From: Auanema rhodensis
Taxonomy: Eukaryota > Nematoda > Chromadorea > Rhabditida > Rhabditidae
NCBI GenBank assembly: GCA_964057225.1
Contig: OZ059896.1
Location: forward strand, 3,038,001 to 3,102,000
Direction of reading: 5' to 3'
DNA length: 64,000 nt
Under the pieces are notes generated by a model. It ran no database searches. It had not been told where the DNA came from and saw nothing but the letters and a program-made list of their open reading frames with translations. Position 1 is the stretch's first letter. The number at the start of each line of letters is the position of its first letter. A program made the translations under genes and the position numbers. This document shows positions 1-13,338 of this stretch, piece after piece.

Positions 1-42
1 ATCTGTGTTATCAGATTTGCGCTAGCTTAAAAATGCACCGAG

Positions 43-73
43 ATATCAACTGATATAAGTTCACACTTATATC
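43..73. other. Overlapping dyad symmetries in the satellite monomer (first copy)
   Basis: Two inverted repeats overlap. ATATCA-AC-TGATAT is at 43-56 (6-bp arms, 2-bp spacer). GATATAAG-TTCACA-CTTATATC is at 52-73 (8-bp perfect arms, 6-bp loop). They share GATAT, so only one can extrude or fold at a time. The arrangement recurs in essentially every monomer. Class C changes only the loop (TTTACA). Class D changes one arm base (CCTATATC), which gives A-C on the top strand but a G-T/U wobble on the bottom strand. Function is unknown; it could be a protein-binding dyad or a foldback. Confidence 0.75.
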
Positions 74-181
74 CTCGATTTTCACCCTGAAGAATTAATT
101 TTTTCGTTGAATAACATTGTCCATCGTTTTTGCCTTGAAAAAAGGAATCTAAAAACATCTACTTTTTGCTAAATTATTCTC

Positions 182-200
182 AAATTTTTCGAAAAAATTT
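182..200. other. TTCGAA-centred A/T dyad in the satellite monomer (first copy)
   Basis: AAATTTTTCGAAAAAATTT is a near-perfect palindrome around TTCGAA, off by one extra A. It sits in the middle of a run of A and T tracts (127-131, 138-143, 151-155, 163-167, 185-189, 192-197, 198-202, 206-209, 212-216), the first four about 12 bp apart. Such tracts usually bend DNA and position nucleosomes. The motif is present throughout the array. The bending is inferred, not shown. Confidence 0.6.
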
Positions 201-3200
201 TTGTCAAAATGTTTTTGGAAGCAATTTTGAGTGTACATGGAAACTCAACATACACTAATGCATCATTTTTCAAACGATCATAACTAATTTTTGTATTTAG
301 CTTTTCTCAATGTAGTATAGTGCATTCGATGCGGATTTTTTAGCTGTGTCGATCTGTGTTATCAGATTTGCGCTAGCTTAAAAATGCACCGAGATATCAA
401 CTGATATAAGTTTACACTTATATCCTCGATTTTCACCCTGAAGAATTAATTTTTTCGTTGAATAACATTGTCCATCGTTTTTGCCTTGAAAAAAGGAATC
501 TAAAAACATCTACTTTTTGCTAAATTATTTTGAAATTTTTCGAAAAAATTTTTGTCAAAATGTTTTTGGAAGCAATTTTGAGTGTACATGGAAACTCAAC
601 ATACACTAATGCATCATTTTTCAAACGATCATAACTAATTTTTGTATTTAGCTTTTCTCAATGTTATATAGTGCATTCGATGCGGATTTTTAAGCTGCGT
701 CGATCTGTGTTATGAGATTTGCGCTAGCTTAAAAATGCACCGAGATATCAACTGATATAAGTTCACACTTATATCCTCGATTTTCACCCTGAAGAATTAA
801 TTTTTTCGTTGAATAACATTGTCCATCGTTTTTGCCTTGAAAAAAGGAATCTAAAAACATCTACTTTTTGCTAAATTATTTTGAAATTTTTCGAAAAAAT
901 TTTTGTCAAAATGTTTTTGGAAGCAATTTTGAGTGTACATGGAAACTCAACATACACTAATGCATCATTTTTCAAACGATCATAACTAATTTTTGTATTC
1001 AGCTTTTTTCAATGTAGTATAGTGCATTCGATGCGGATTTTTATGCTGCGTCGATCTGTGTTATCAGATTTGCGCTAGCTTAAAAATGCACCGAGATATC
1101 AACTGATATAAGTTTACACTTATATCCTCGATTTTCACCCTGAAGAAATAATTTTTTCGTTGAATAACATTGTCCATCGTTTTTGCCTTGAAAAAAGGAA
1201 TCTAAAAACATCTACTTTTTGCTAAATTATTTTGAAATTTTTCGAAAAAATTTTTGTCAAAATGTTTTTGGAAGCAATTTTGAGTGTACATGGAAACTCA
1301 ACATACACTAATGCATCATTTTTCAAACGATCATAACTAATTTTTGTATTTAGCGTTTCTCAATGTAGTATAGTGCATTCGATGCGGATTTTTAAGTTGC
1401 GTCGATCTGTACTATCAGATTTGCGCTAGCTTGAAAATGCACCGAGATATCAACTGATATAAGTTCACACCTATATCCTCGATTTTCACCCTGAAGAATT
1501 AATTTTTTCGTTAAATAACATTGTCTATCGTTTTTGCCTTGAAAAAAGGAATCTAAAAACATCTACTTTTTGCTAAATTATTTTGAAATTTTTCGAAAAA
1601 ATTTTTGTCAAAATGTTTTTGGAAGCAATTTTGAGTGTACATGGAAACTCAACATACACTAATGCATCATTTTTCAAACGATCATAACTAATTTTTGTAT
1701 TTAGCTTTTCTCAATGTTATATAGTGCATTCGATGCGGATTTTTAAGCTGCGTCGATCTGTGTTATCAGATTTGCGCTAGCTTAAAAATGCACCGAGATA
1801 TCAACTGATATAAGTTCACACTTATATCCTCGATTTTCACCCTGAAGAATTAATTTTTTCGTTGAATAACATTGTCCATCGTTTTTGCCTTGAAAAAAGG
1901 AATCTAAAAACATCTACTTTTTGCTAAATTATTCTCAAATTTTTCGAAAAAATTTTTGTCAAAATGTTTTTGGAAGCAATTTTGAGTGTACATGGAAACT
2001 CAACATACACTAATGCATCATTTTTCAAACGATCATAACTAATTTTTGTATTTAGCTTTTCTCAATGTAGTATAGTGCATTCGATGCGGATTTTTTAGCT
2101 GTGTCGATCTGTGTTATCAGATTTGCGCTAGCTTAAAAATGCACCGAGATATCAACTGATATAAGTTCACACTTATATCCTCGATTTTCACCCTGAAGAA
2201 TTAATTTTTTCGTTGAATAACATTGTCCATCGTTTTTGCCTTGAAAAAAGGAATCTAAAAACATCTACTTTTTGCTAAATTATCTTGAAATTTTTCGAAA
2301 AAATTTTTGTCAAAATGTTTTTGGAAGCAATTTTGAGTGTACATGGAAACTCAACATACACTAATGCATCATTTTTCAAACGATCATAACTAATTTTTGT
2401 ATTCAGCTTTTTTCAATGTAGTATAGTGCATTCGATGCGGATTTTTATGCTGCGTCGATCTGTGTTATCAGATTTGCGCTAGCTTAAAAATGCACCGAGA
2501 TATCAACTGATATAAGTTTACACTTATATCCTCGATTTTCACCCTGAAGAAATAATTTTTTCGTTGAATAACATTGTCCATCGTTTTTGCCTTGAAAAAA
2601 GGAATCTAAAAACATCTACTTTTTGCTAAATTATTTTGAAATTTTTCGAAAAAATTTTTGTCAAAATGTTTTTGGAAGCAATTTTGAGTGTACATGGAAA
2701 CTCAACATACACTAATGCATCATTTTTCAAACGATCATAACTAATTTTTGTATTTAGCGTTTCTCAATGTAGTATAGTGCATTCGATGCGGATTTTTAAG
2801 CTGCGTCGATCTGTACTATCAGATTTGCGCTAGCTTGAAAATGCACCGAGATATCAACTGATATAAGTTCACACCTATATCCTCGATTTTCACCCTGAAG
2901 AATTAATTTTTTCGTTAAATAACATTGTCTATCGTTTTTGCCTTGAAAAAAGGAATCTAAAAACATCTACTTTTTGCTAAATTATTTTGAAATTTTTCGA
3001 AAAAATTTTTGTCAAAATGTTTTTGGAAGCAATTTTGAGTGTACATGGAAACTCAACATACACTAATGCATCATTTTTCAAACGATCATAACTAATTTTT
3101 GTATTTAGCGTTTCTCAATGTAGTATAGTGCATTCGATGCGGATTTTTAAGTTGCGTCGATCTGTACTATCAGATTTGCGCTAGCTTGAAAATGCACCGA

Positions 3201-6200
3201 GATATCAACTGATATAAGTTCACACCTATATCCTCGATTTTCACCCTGAAGAATTAATTTTTTCGTTAACTAACATTGTCTATCGTTTTTGCCTTGAAAA
3301 AAGGAATCTAAAAACATCTACTTTTTGCTAAATTATTTTGAAATTTTTCGAAAAAATTTTTGTCAAAATGTTTTTGGAAGCAATTTTGAGTGTACATGGA
3401 AACTCAACATACACTAATGCATCATTTTTCAAACGATCATAACTAATTTTTGTATTTAGCTTTTCTCAATGTTATATAGTGCATTCGATGCGGATTTTTA
3501 AGCTGCGTCGATCTGTGTTATCAGATTTGCGCTAGCTTAAAAATGCACCGAGATATCATTTGATATAAGTTCACACTTATATCCTCGATTTTCACCCTGA
3601 AGAATTAATTTTTTTGTTGAATAACATTGTCCATCGTTTTTGCCTTGAAAAAAGGAATCTAAAAACATCTACTTTTTGCTAAATTATTCTCAAATTTTTC
3701 GAAAAAATTTTTGTCAAAATGTTTTTGGAAGCAATTTTGAGTGTACATGGAAACTCAACATACACTAATGCATCATTTTTCAAACGATCATAACTAATTT
3801 TTGTATTTAGCTTTTCTCAATGTAGTATAGTGCATTCGATGCGGATTTTTAAGCTGCGTCGATCTGTGTTATCAGATTTGCGCTAGCTTAAAAATGCACC
3901 GAGATATCAACTGATATAAGTTCACACTTATATCCTCGATTTTCACCCTGAAGAATTAATTTTTTCGTTGAATAACATTGTCCATCGTTTTTGCCTTGAA
4001 AAAAGGAATCTAAAAACATCTACTTTTTGCTAAATTATTTTGAAATTTTTCGAAAAAATTTTTGTCAAAATGTTTTTGGAAGCAATTTTGAGTGTACATG
4101 GAAACTCAACATACACTAATGCATCATTTTTCAAACGATCATAACTAATTTTTGTATTCAGCTTTTTTCAATGTAGTATAGTGCATTCGATGCGGATTTT
4201 TAAGCTGCGTCGATCTGTGTTATCAGATTTGCGCTAGCTTAAAAATGCACCGAGATATCAACTGATATAAGTTCACACTTATATCCTCGATTTTCACCCT
4301 GAAGAATTAATTTTTTCGTTGAATAACATTGTCCATCGTTTTTGCCTTGAAAAAAGGAATCTAAAAACATCTACTTTTTGCTAAATTATTTTGAAATTTT
4401 TCGAAAAAATTTTTGTCAAAATGTTTTTGGAAGCAATTTTGAGTGTACATGGAAACTCAACATACACTAATGCATCATTTTTCAAACGATCATAACTAAT
4501 TTTTGTATTCAGCTTTTTTCAATGTAGTATAGTGCATTCGATGCGGATTTTTATGCTGCGTCGATCTGTGTTATCAGATTTGCGCTAGCTTAAAAATGCA
4601 CCGAGATATCAACTGATATAAGTTTACACTTATATCCTCGATTTTCACCCTGAAGAAATAATTTTTTCGTTGAATAACATTGTCCATCGTTTTTGCCTTG
4701 AAAAAAGGAATCTAAAAACATCTACTTTTTGCTAAATTATTTTGAAATTTTTCGAAAAAATTTTTGTCAAAATGTTTTTGGAAGCAATTTTGAGTGTACA
4801 TGGAAACTCAACATACACTAATGCATCATTTTTCAAACGATCATAACTAATTTTTGTATTTAGCGTTTCTCAATGTAGTATAGTGCATTCGATGCGGATT
4901 TTTAAGCTGCGTCGATCTGTACTATCAGATTTGCGCTAGCTTGAAAATGCACCGAGATATCAACTGATATAAGTTCACACCTATATCCTCGATTTTCACC
5001 CTGAAGAATTAATTTTTTCGTTAAATAACATTGTCTATCGTTTTTGCCTTGAAAAAAGGAATCTAAAAACATCTACTTTTTGCTAAATTATTTTGAAATT
5101 TTTCGAAAAAATTTTTGTCAAAATGTTTTTGGAAGCAATTTTGAGTGTACATGGAAACTCAACATACACTAATGCATCATTTTTCAAACGATCATAACTA
5201 ATTTTTGTATTTAGCTTTTCTCAATGTTATATAGTGCATTCGATGCGGATTTTTAAGCTGCGTCGATCTGTACTATCAGATTTGCGCTAGCTTGAAAATG
5301 CACCGAGATATCAACTGATATAAGTTCACACCTATATCCTCGATTTTCACCCTGAAGAATTAATTTTTTCGTTAAATAACATTGTCTATCGTTTTTGCCT
5401 TGAAAAAAGGAATCTAAAAACATCTACTTTTTGCTAAATTATTTTGAAATTTTTCGAAAAAATTTTTGTCAAAATGTTTTTGGAAGCAATTTTGAGTGTA
5501 CATGGAAACTCAACATACACTAATGCATCATTTTTCAAACGATCATAACTAATTTTTGTATTTAGCTTTTCTCAATGTAGTATAGTGCATTCGATGCGGA
5601 TTTTTAAGCTGCGTCGATCTGTGTTATCAGATTTGCGCTAGCTTAAAAATGCACCGAGATATCAACTGATATAAGTTCACACTTATATCCTCGATTTTCA
5701 CCCTGAAGAAATAATTTTTTCGTTGAATAACATTGTCCATCGTTTTTGCCTTGAAAAAAGAAATCTAAAAACATCTACTTTTTGCTAAATTATTTTGAAA
5801 TTTTTCGAAAAAATTTTTGTCAAAATGTTTTTGGAAGCAATTTTGAGTGTACATGGAAACTCAACATACACTAATGCATCATTTTTCAAACGATCATAAC
5901 TAATTTTTGTATTCAGCTTTTCTCAATGTAGTATGGTGCATTCGATGCGGATTTTTATGCTGCGTCGATCTGTGTTATCAGATTTGCGCTAGCTTAAAAA
6001 TGCACCGAGATATCAACTGATATAAGTTCACACTTATATCCTCGATTTTCACCCTGAAGAAATAATTTTTTCGTTGAATAACATTGTCCATCGTTTTTGC
6101 CTTGAAAAAAGGAATCTAAAAACATCTACTTTTTGCTAAATTATTTTGAAATTTTTCGAAAAAATTTTTGTCAAAATGTTTTTGGAAGCAATTTTGAGTG

Positions 6201-6318
6201 TACATGGAAACTCAACATACACTAATGCATCATTTTTCAAACGATCATAACTAATTTTTGTATTTAGCGTTTCTTAATGTAGTATAGTGCATTCGATGCG
6301 GATTTTTAAGCTGCGTCG

Positions 6319-8073
6319 ATCTGTACTATCAGATTTGCGCTAGCTTGAAAATGCACCGAGATATCAACTGATATAAGTTCACACCTATATCCTCGATTTT
6401 CACCCTGAAGAATTAATTTTTTCGTTAAATAACATTGTCTATCGTTTTTGCCTTGAAAAAAGGAATCTAAAAACATCTACTTTTTGCTAAATTATTTTGA
6501 AATTTTTCGAAAAAATTTTTGTCAAAATGTTTTTGGAAGCAATTTTGAGTGTACATGGAAACTCAACATACACTAATGCATCATTTTTCAAACGATCATA
6601 ACTAATTTTTGTATTTAGCGTTTCTCAATGTAGTATAGTGCATTCGATGCGGATTTTTAAGTTGCGTCGATCTGTACTATCAGATTTGCGCTAGCTTGAA
6701 AATGCACCGAGATATCAACTGATATAAGTTCACACCTATATCCTCGATTTTCACCCTGAAGAATTAATTTTTTCGTTAAATAACATTGTCTATCGTTTTT
6801 GCCTTGAAAAAAGGAATCTAAAAACATCTACTTTTTGCTAAATTATTTTGAAATTTTTCGAAAAAATTTTTGTCAAAATGTTTTTGGAAGCAATTTTGAG
6901 TGTACATGGAAACTCAACATACACTAATGCATCATTTTTCAAACGATCATAGCTAATTTTTGTATTTAGCTTTTCTCAATGTTATATAGTGCATTCGATG
7001 CGGATTTTTAAGCTGCGTCGATCTGTGTTATCAGATTTGCGCTAGCTTAACAATGCACCGAGATATCAACTGATATAAGTTCACACTTATATCCTCGATT
7101 TTCACCCTGAAGAATTAATTTTTTCGTTGAATAACATTGTCCATCGTTTTTGCCTTGAAAAAAGGAATCTAAAAACATCTACTTTTTGCTAAATTATTCT
7201 CAAATTTTTCGAAAAAATTTTTGTCAAAATGTTTTTGGAAGCAATTTTGAGTGTACATGGAAACTCAACATACACTAATGCATCATTTTTCAAACGATCA
7301 TAACTAATTTTTGTATTTAGCTTTTCTCAATGTAGTATAGTGCATTCGATGCGGATTTTTAAGCTGCGTCGATCTGTGTTATCAGATTTGCGCTAGCTTA
7401 AAAATGCACCGAGATATCAACTGATATAAGTTCACACTTATATCCTCGATTTTCACCCTGAAGAATTAATTTTTTCGTTGAATAACATTGTCCATCGTTT
7501 TTGCCTTGAAAAAAGTAATCTAAAAACATCTACTTTTTCCTAAATTATTTTGAAATTTTTCGAAAAAATTTTTGTCAAAATGTTTTTGGAAGCAATTTTG
7601 AGTGTACATGGAAACTCAACATACACTAATGCATCATTTTTCAAACGATCATAACTAATTTTTGTATTCAGCTTTTTTCAATGTAGTATAGTGCATTCGA
7701 TGCGGATTTTTATGCTGCGTCGATCTGTGTTATCAGATTTGCGCTAGCTTAAAAATGCACCGAGATATCAACTGATATAAGTTTACACTTATATCCTCGA
7801 TTTTCACCCTGAAGAAATAATTTTTTCGTTGAATAACATTGTCCATCGTTTTTGCCTTGAAAAAAGGAATCTAAAAACATCTACTTTTTGCTAAATTATT
7901 TTGAAATTTTTCGAAAAAATTTTTGTCAAAATGTTTTTGGAAGCAATTTTGAGTGTACATGGAAACTCAACATACACTAATGCATCATTTTTCAAACGAT
8001 CATAACTAATTTTTGTATTTAGCGTTTCTCAATGTAGTATAGTGCATTCGATGCGGATTTTTAAGCTGCGTCG
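6319..8073 (+). repeat. Five-monomer block D-D-A-B-C, copied at 10882-12636
   Basis: This block shares rare variants with 10882-12636 at an offset of 4563 bp (13 monomers). CTTAACAATGC occurs at 7051 and 11614, and TTTTTCCTAAATT at 7539 and 12102. The D-D-A part also recurs at 9829-10881. The shared variants indicate duplication of a multi-monomer unit rather than independent mutation. Confidence 0.75.
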
Positions 8074-9828
8074 ATCTGTACTATCAGATTTGCGCTAGCT
8101 TGAAAATGCACCGAGATATCAACTGATATAAGTTCACACTTATATCCTCGATTTTCACCCTGAAGAATTAATTTTTTCGTTGATTAACATTGTCCATCGT
8201 TTTTGCCTTGAAAAAAGGAATCTAAAAACATCTACTTTTTGCTAAATTATTTTGAAATTTTTCGAAAAAATTTTTGTCAAAATGTTTTTGGAAGCAATTT
8301 TGAGTGTACATGGAAACTCAACATACACTAATGCATCATTTTTCAAACGATCATAACTAATTTTTGTATTTAGCTTTTCTCAATGTTATATAGTGCATTC
8401 GATGCGGATTTTTAAGCTGCGTCGATCTGTGTTATCAGATTTGCGCTAGCTTAAAAATGCACCGAGATATCAACTGATATAAGTTCACACTTATATCCTC
8501 GATTTTCACCCTGAAGAATTAATTTTTTCGTTGATTAACATTGTCCATCGTTTTTGCCTTGAAAAAAGGAATCTAAAAACATCTACTTTTTGCTAAATTA
8601 TTCTCAAATTTTTCGAAAAAAGTTTTGTCAAAATGTTTTTGGAAGCAATTTTGAGTGTACATGGAAACTCAACATACACTAATGCATCATTTTTCAAACG
8701 ATCATAACTAATTTTTGTATTTAGCTTTTCTCAATGTAGTATAGTGCATTCGATGCGGATTTTTAAGCTGCGTCGATCTGTGTTATCAGATTTGCGCTAG
8801 CTTAAAAATGCACCGAGATATCAACTGATATAAGTTCACACTTATATCCTCGATTTTCACCCTGAAGAATTAATTTTTTCGTTGAATAACATTGTCCATC
8901 GTTTTTGCCTTGAAAAAAGGAATCTAAAAACATCTACTTTTTGCTAAATTATTTTGAAATTTTTCGAAAAAATTTTTGTCAAAATGTTTTTGGAAGCAAT
9001 TTTGAGTGTACATGGAAACTCAACATACACTAATGCATCATTTTTCAAACGATCATAACTAATTTTTGTATTCAGCTTTTTTCAATGTAGTATAGTGCAT
9101 TCGATGCGGATTTTTATGCTGCGTCGATCTGTGTTATCAGATTTGCGCTAGCTTAAAAATGCACCGAGATATCAACTGATATAAGTTTACACTTATATCC
9201 TCGATTTTCACCCTGAAGAAATAATTTTCTCGTTGAATAACATTGTCCATCGTTTTTGCCTTGAAAAAAGGAATCTAAAAACATCTACTTTTTGCTAAAT
9301 TATTTTGAAATTTTTCGAAAAAATTTTTGTCAAAATGTTTTTGGAAGCAATTTTGAGTGTACATGGAAACTCAACATACACTAATGCATCATTTTTCAAA
9401 CGATCATAACTAATTTTTGTATTCAGCTTTTCTCAATGTAGTATGGTGCATTCGATGCGGATTTTTATGCTGCGTCGATCTGTGTTATCAGATTTGCGCT
9501 AGCTTAAAAATGCACCGAGATATCAACTGATATAAGTTCACACTTATATCCTCGATTTTCACCCTGAAGAAATAATTTTTTCGTTGAATAACATTGTCCA
9601 TCGTTTTTGCCTTGAAAAAAGGAATCTAAAAACATCTACTTTTTGCTAAATTATTTTGAAATTTTTCGAAAAAATTTTTGTCAAAATGTTTTTGGAAGCA
9701 ATTTTGAGTGTACATGGAAACTCAACATACACTAATGCATCATTTTTCAAACGATCATAACTAATTTTTGTATTTAGCGTTTCTCAATGTAGTATGGTGC
9801 ATTCGATGCGGATTTTTAAGCTGCGTCG

Positions 9829-11934
9829 ATCTGTACTATCAGATTTGCGCTAGCTTGAAAATGCACCGAGATATCAACTGATATAAGTTCACACCTATAT
9901 CCTCGATTTTCACCCTGAAGAATTAATTTTTTCGTTAAATAACATTGTCTATCGTTTTTGCCTTGAAAAAAGGAATCTAAAAACATCTACTTTTTGCTAA
10001 ATTATTTTGAAATTTTTCGAAAAAATTTTTGTCAAAATGTTTTTGGAAGCAATTTTGAGTGTACATGGAAACTCAACATACACTAATGCATCATTTTTCA
10101 AACGATCATAACTAATTTTTGTATTTAGCGTTTCTCAATGTAGTATAGTGCATTCGATGCGGATTTTTAAGTTGCGTCGATCTGTACTATCAGATTTGCG
10201 CTAGCTTGAAAATGCACCGAGATATCAACTGATATAAGTTCACACCTATATCCTCGATTTTCACCCTGAAGAATTAATTTTTTCGTTAAATAACATTGTC
10301 TATCGTTTTTGCCTTGAAAAAAGGAATCTAAAAACATCTACTTTTTGCTAAATTATTTTGAAATTTTTCGAAAAAATTTTTGTCAAAATGTTTTTGGAAG
10401 CAATTTTGAGTGTACATGGAAACTCAACATACACTAATGCATCATTTTTCAAACGATCATAACTAATTTTTGTATTTAGCTTTTCTCAATGTTATATAGT
10501 GCATTCGATGCGGATTTTTAAGCTGCGTCGATCTGTGTTATCAGATTTGCGCTAGCTTAACAATGCACCGAGATATCAACTGATATAAGTTCACACTTAT
10601 ATCCTCGATTTTCACCCTGAAGAATTAATTTTTTCGTTGAATAACATTGTCCATCGTTTTTGCCTTGAAAAAAGGAATCTAAAAACATCTACTTTTTGCT
10701 AAATTATTTTGAAATTTTTCGAAAAAATTTTTGTCAAAATGTTTTTGGAAGCAATTTTGAGTGTACATGGAAACTCAACATACACTAATGCATCATTTTT
10801 CAAACGATCATAACTAATTTTTGTATTTAGCGTTTCTCAATGTAGTATAGTGCATTCGATGCGGATTTTTAAGCTGCGTCGATCTGTACTATCAGATTTG
10901 CGCTAGCTTGAAAATGCACCGAGATATCAACTGATATAAGTTCACACCTATATCCTCGATTTTCACCCTGAAGAATTAATTTTTTCGTTAAATAACATTG
11001 TCTATCGTTTTTGCCTTGAAAAAAGGAATCTAAAAACATCTACTTTTTGCTAAATTATTTTGAAATTTTTCGAAAAAATTTTTGTCAAAATGTTTTTGGA
11101 AGCAATTTTGAGTGTACATGGAAACTCAACATACACTAATGCATCATTTTTCAAACGATCATAACTAATTTTTGTATTTAGCGTTTCTCAATGTAGTATA
11201 GTGCATTCGATGCGGATTTTTAAGTTGCGTCGATCTGTACTATCAGATTTGCGCTAGCTTGAAAATGCACCGAGATATCAACTGATATAAGTTCACACCT
11301 ATATCCTCGATTTTCACCCTGAAGAATTAATTTTTTCGTTAAATAACATTGTCTATCGTTTTTGCCTTGAAAAAAGGAATCTAAAAACATCTACTTTTTG
11401 CTAAATTATTTTGAAATTTTTCGAAAAAATTTTTGTCAAAATGTTTTTGGAAGCAATTTTGAGTGTACATGGAAACTCAACATACACTAATGCATCATTT
11501 TTCAAACGATCATAACTAATTTTTGTATTTAGCTTTTCTCAATGTTATATAGTGCATTCGATGCGGATTTTTAAGCTGCGTCGATCTGTGTTATCAGATT
11601 TGCGCTAGCTTAACAATGCACCGAGATATCAACTGATATAAGTTCACACTTATATCCTCGATTTTCACCCTGAAGAATTAATTTTTTCGTTGAATAACAT
11701 TGTCCATCGTTTTTGCCTTGAAAAAAGGAATCTAAAAACATCTACTTTTTGCTAAATTATTCTCAAATTTTTCGAAAAAATTTTTGTCAAAATGTTTTTG
11801 GAAGCAATTTTGAGTGTACATGGAAACTCAACATACACTAATGCATCATTTTTCAAACGATCATAACTAATTTTTGTATTTAGCTTTTCTCAATGTAGTA
11901 TAGTGCATTCGATGCGGATTTTTAAGCTGCGTCG
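9829..11934 (+). repeat. Tandem trimer higher-order repeat D-D-A (1053 bp x 2)
   Basis: Monomers at 9829, 10180 and 10531 are followed by matching monomers at 10882, 11233 and 11584. The CTTAACAATGC variant lies at 10561 and 11614, 1053 bp apart, and each first D copy ends with AAGTTGCG. The third monomer of the first unit (10531-10881) is a chimera: it begins as class A and continues as class C (TTTTGAAAT, TTTAGCGTTT). Confidence 0.75.
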
Positions 11935-13338
11935 ATCTGTGTTATCAGATTTGCGCTAGCTTAAAAATGCACCGAGATATCAACTGATATAAGTTCACAC
12001 TTATATCCTCGATTTTCACCCTGAAGAATTAATTTTTTCGTTGAATAACATTGTCCATCGTTTTTGCCTTGAAAAAAGGAATCTAAAAACATCTACTTTT
12101 TCCTAAATTATTTTGAAATTTTTCGAAAAAATTTTTGTCAAAATGTTTTTGGAAGCAATTTTGAGTGTACATGGAAACTCAACATACACTAATGCATCAT
12201 TTTTCAAACGATCATAACTAATTTTTGTATTCAGCTTTTTTCAATGTAGTATAGTGCATTCGATGCGGATTTTTATGCTGCGTCGATCTGTGTTATCAGA
12301 TTTGCGCTAGCTTAAAAATGCACCGAGATATCAACTGATATAAGTTTACACTTATATCCTCGATTTTCACCCTGAAGAAATAATTTTTTCGTTGAATAAC
12401 ATTGTCCATCGTTTTTGCCTTGAAAAAAGGAATCTAAAAACATCTACTTTTTGCTAAATTATTTTGAAATTTTTCGAAAAAATTTTTGTCAAAATGTTTT
12501 TGGAAGCAATTTTGAGTGTACATGGAAACTCAACATACACTAATGCATCATTTTTCAAACGATCATAACTAATTTTTGTATTTAGCGTTTCTCAATGTAG
12601 TATAGTGCATTCGATGCGGATTTTTAAGCTGCGTCGATCTGTACTATCAGATTTGCGCTAGCTTGAAAATGCACCGAGATATCAACTGATATAAGTTCAC
12701 ACCTATATCCTCGATTTTCACCCTGAAGAATTAATTTTTTCGTTAAATAACATTGTCTATCGTTTTTGCCTTGAAAAAAGGAATCTAAAAACATCTACTT
12801 TTTGCTAAATTATTTTGAAATTTTTCGAAAAAATTTTTGTCAAAATGTTTTTGGAAGCAATTTTGAGTGTACATGGAAACTCAACATACACTAATGCATC
12901 ATTTTTCAAACGATCATAACTAATTTTTGTATTTAGCTTTTCTCAATGTAGTATAGTGCATTCGATGCGGATTTTTAAGCTGCGTCGATCTGTGTTATCA
13001 GATTTGCGCTAGCTTAAAAATGCACCGAGATATCAACTGATATAAGTTCACACTTATATCCTCGATTTTCACCCTGAAGAATTAATTTTTTCGTTGAATA
13101 ACATTGTCCATCGTTTTTGCCTTGAAAAAAGGAATCTAAAAACATCTACTTTTTCCTAAATTATTTTGAAATTTTTCGAAAAAATTTTTGTCAAAATGTT
13201 TTTGGAAGCAATTTTGAGTGTACATGGAAACTCAACATACACTAATGCATCATTTTTCAAACGATCATAACTAATTTTTGTATTCAGCTTTTTTCAATGT
13301 AGTATAGTGCATTCGATGCGGATTTTTATGCTGCGTCG

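Larger units (their letters stand above)
1..3510 (+). repeat. Pair of 5-monomer higher-order units (1755 bp each)
   Basis: Monomers 1-5 (1-1755) and 6-10 (1756-3510) follow related class orders, A-x-B-C-D and A-B-C-D-D. The rare ending TTTTTTAGCTGTGTCG occurs in monomer 1 (around 335-350) and again exactly 1755 bp later in monomer 6, marking a 5-monomer period. The inner order slips by one monomer, so this is an irregular rather than a perfect higher-order repeat. Confidence 0.7.
1..13338 (+). repeat. 351-bp satellite array, left segment (38 monomers)
   Basis: Thirty-eight head-to-tail copies of a 351-bp monomer. The motif ATCTGTGTTATCAG or ATCTGTACTATCAG recurs at base 1 and at each +351 step checked, and the phase is still exact at 13339, so there is no net indel in 13.3 kb. 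The first monomer has about 107 G+C of 351 bases (30%). Copies differ by a limited set of linked substitutions, which define classes A, B, C and D and a recurring order A-B-C-D(-D). I found no inverted monomer. No gene, RNA gene or promoter can be supported here; short ORFs are interrupted in most copies. The array starts before the window. Confidence 0.98.

Noticed and set aside
52-59. GATATAAG as a TATA-type promoter element in each monomer
   Set aside because: It is one arm of a dyad in AT-rich DNA, with no initiator or downstream gene to support promoter function.
98-118. CENP-B-box-like sequence TTTCGTTGAATAACATTG
   Set aside because: It has TTCG and the following A in the right place, but the essential CGGG half of the box is ACAT. 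At best a weak half-match.
1-351. Hammerhead ribozyme in the satellite monomer, as in some animal satellites
   Set aside because: The core CUGAUGA is absent on both strands; the nearest is CTGATAT on the + strand. The required GAAA and stem arrangement is not seen.
1-13338. CRISPR array
   Set aside because: The repeats are 351 bp, directly adjacent and without unique spacers, and the flanking biology is eukaryotic.
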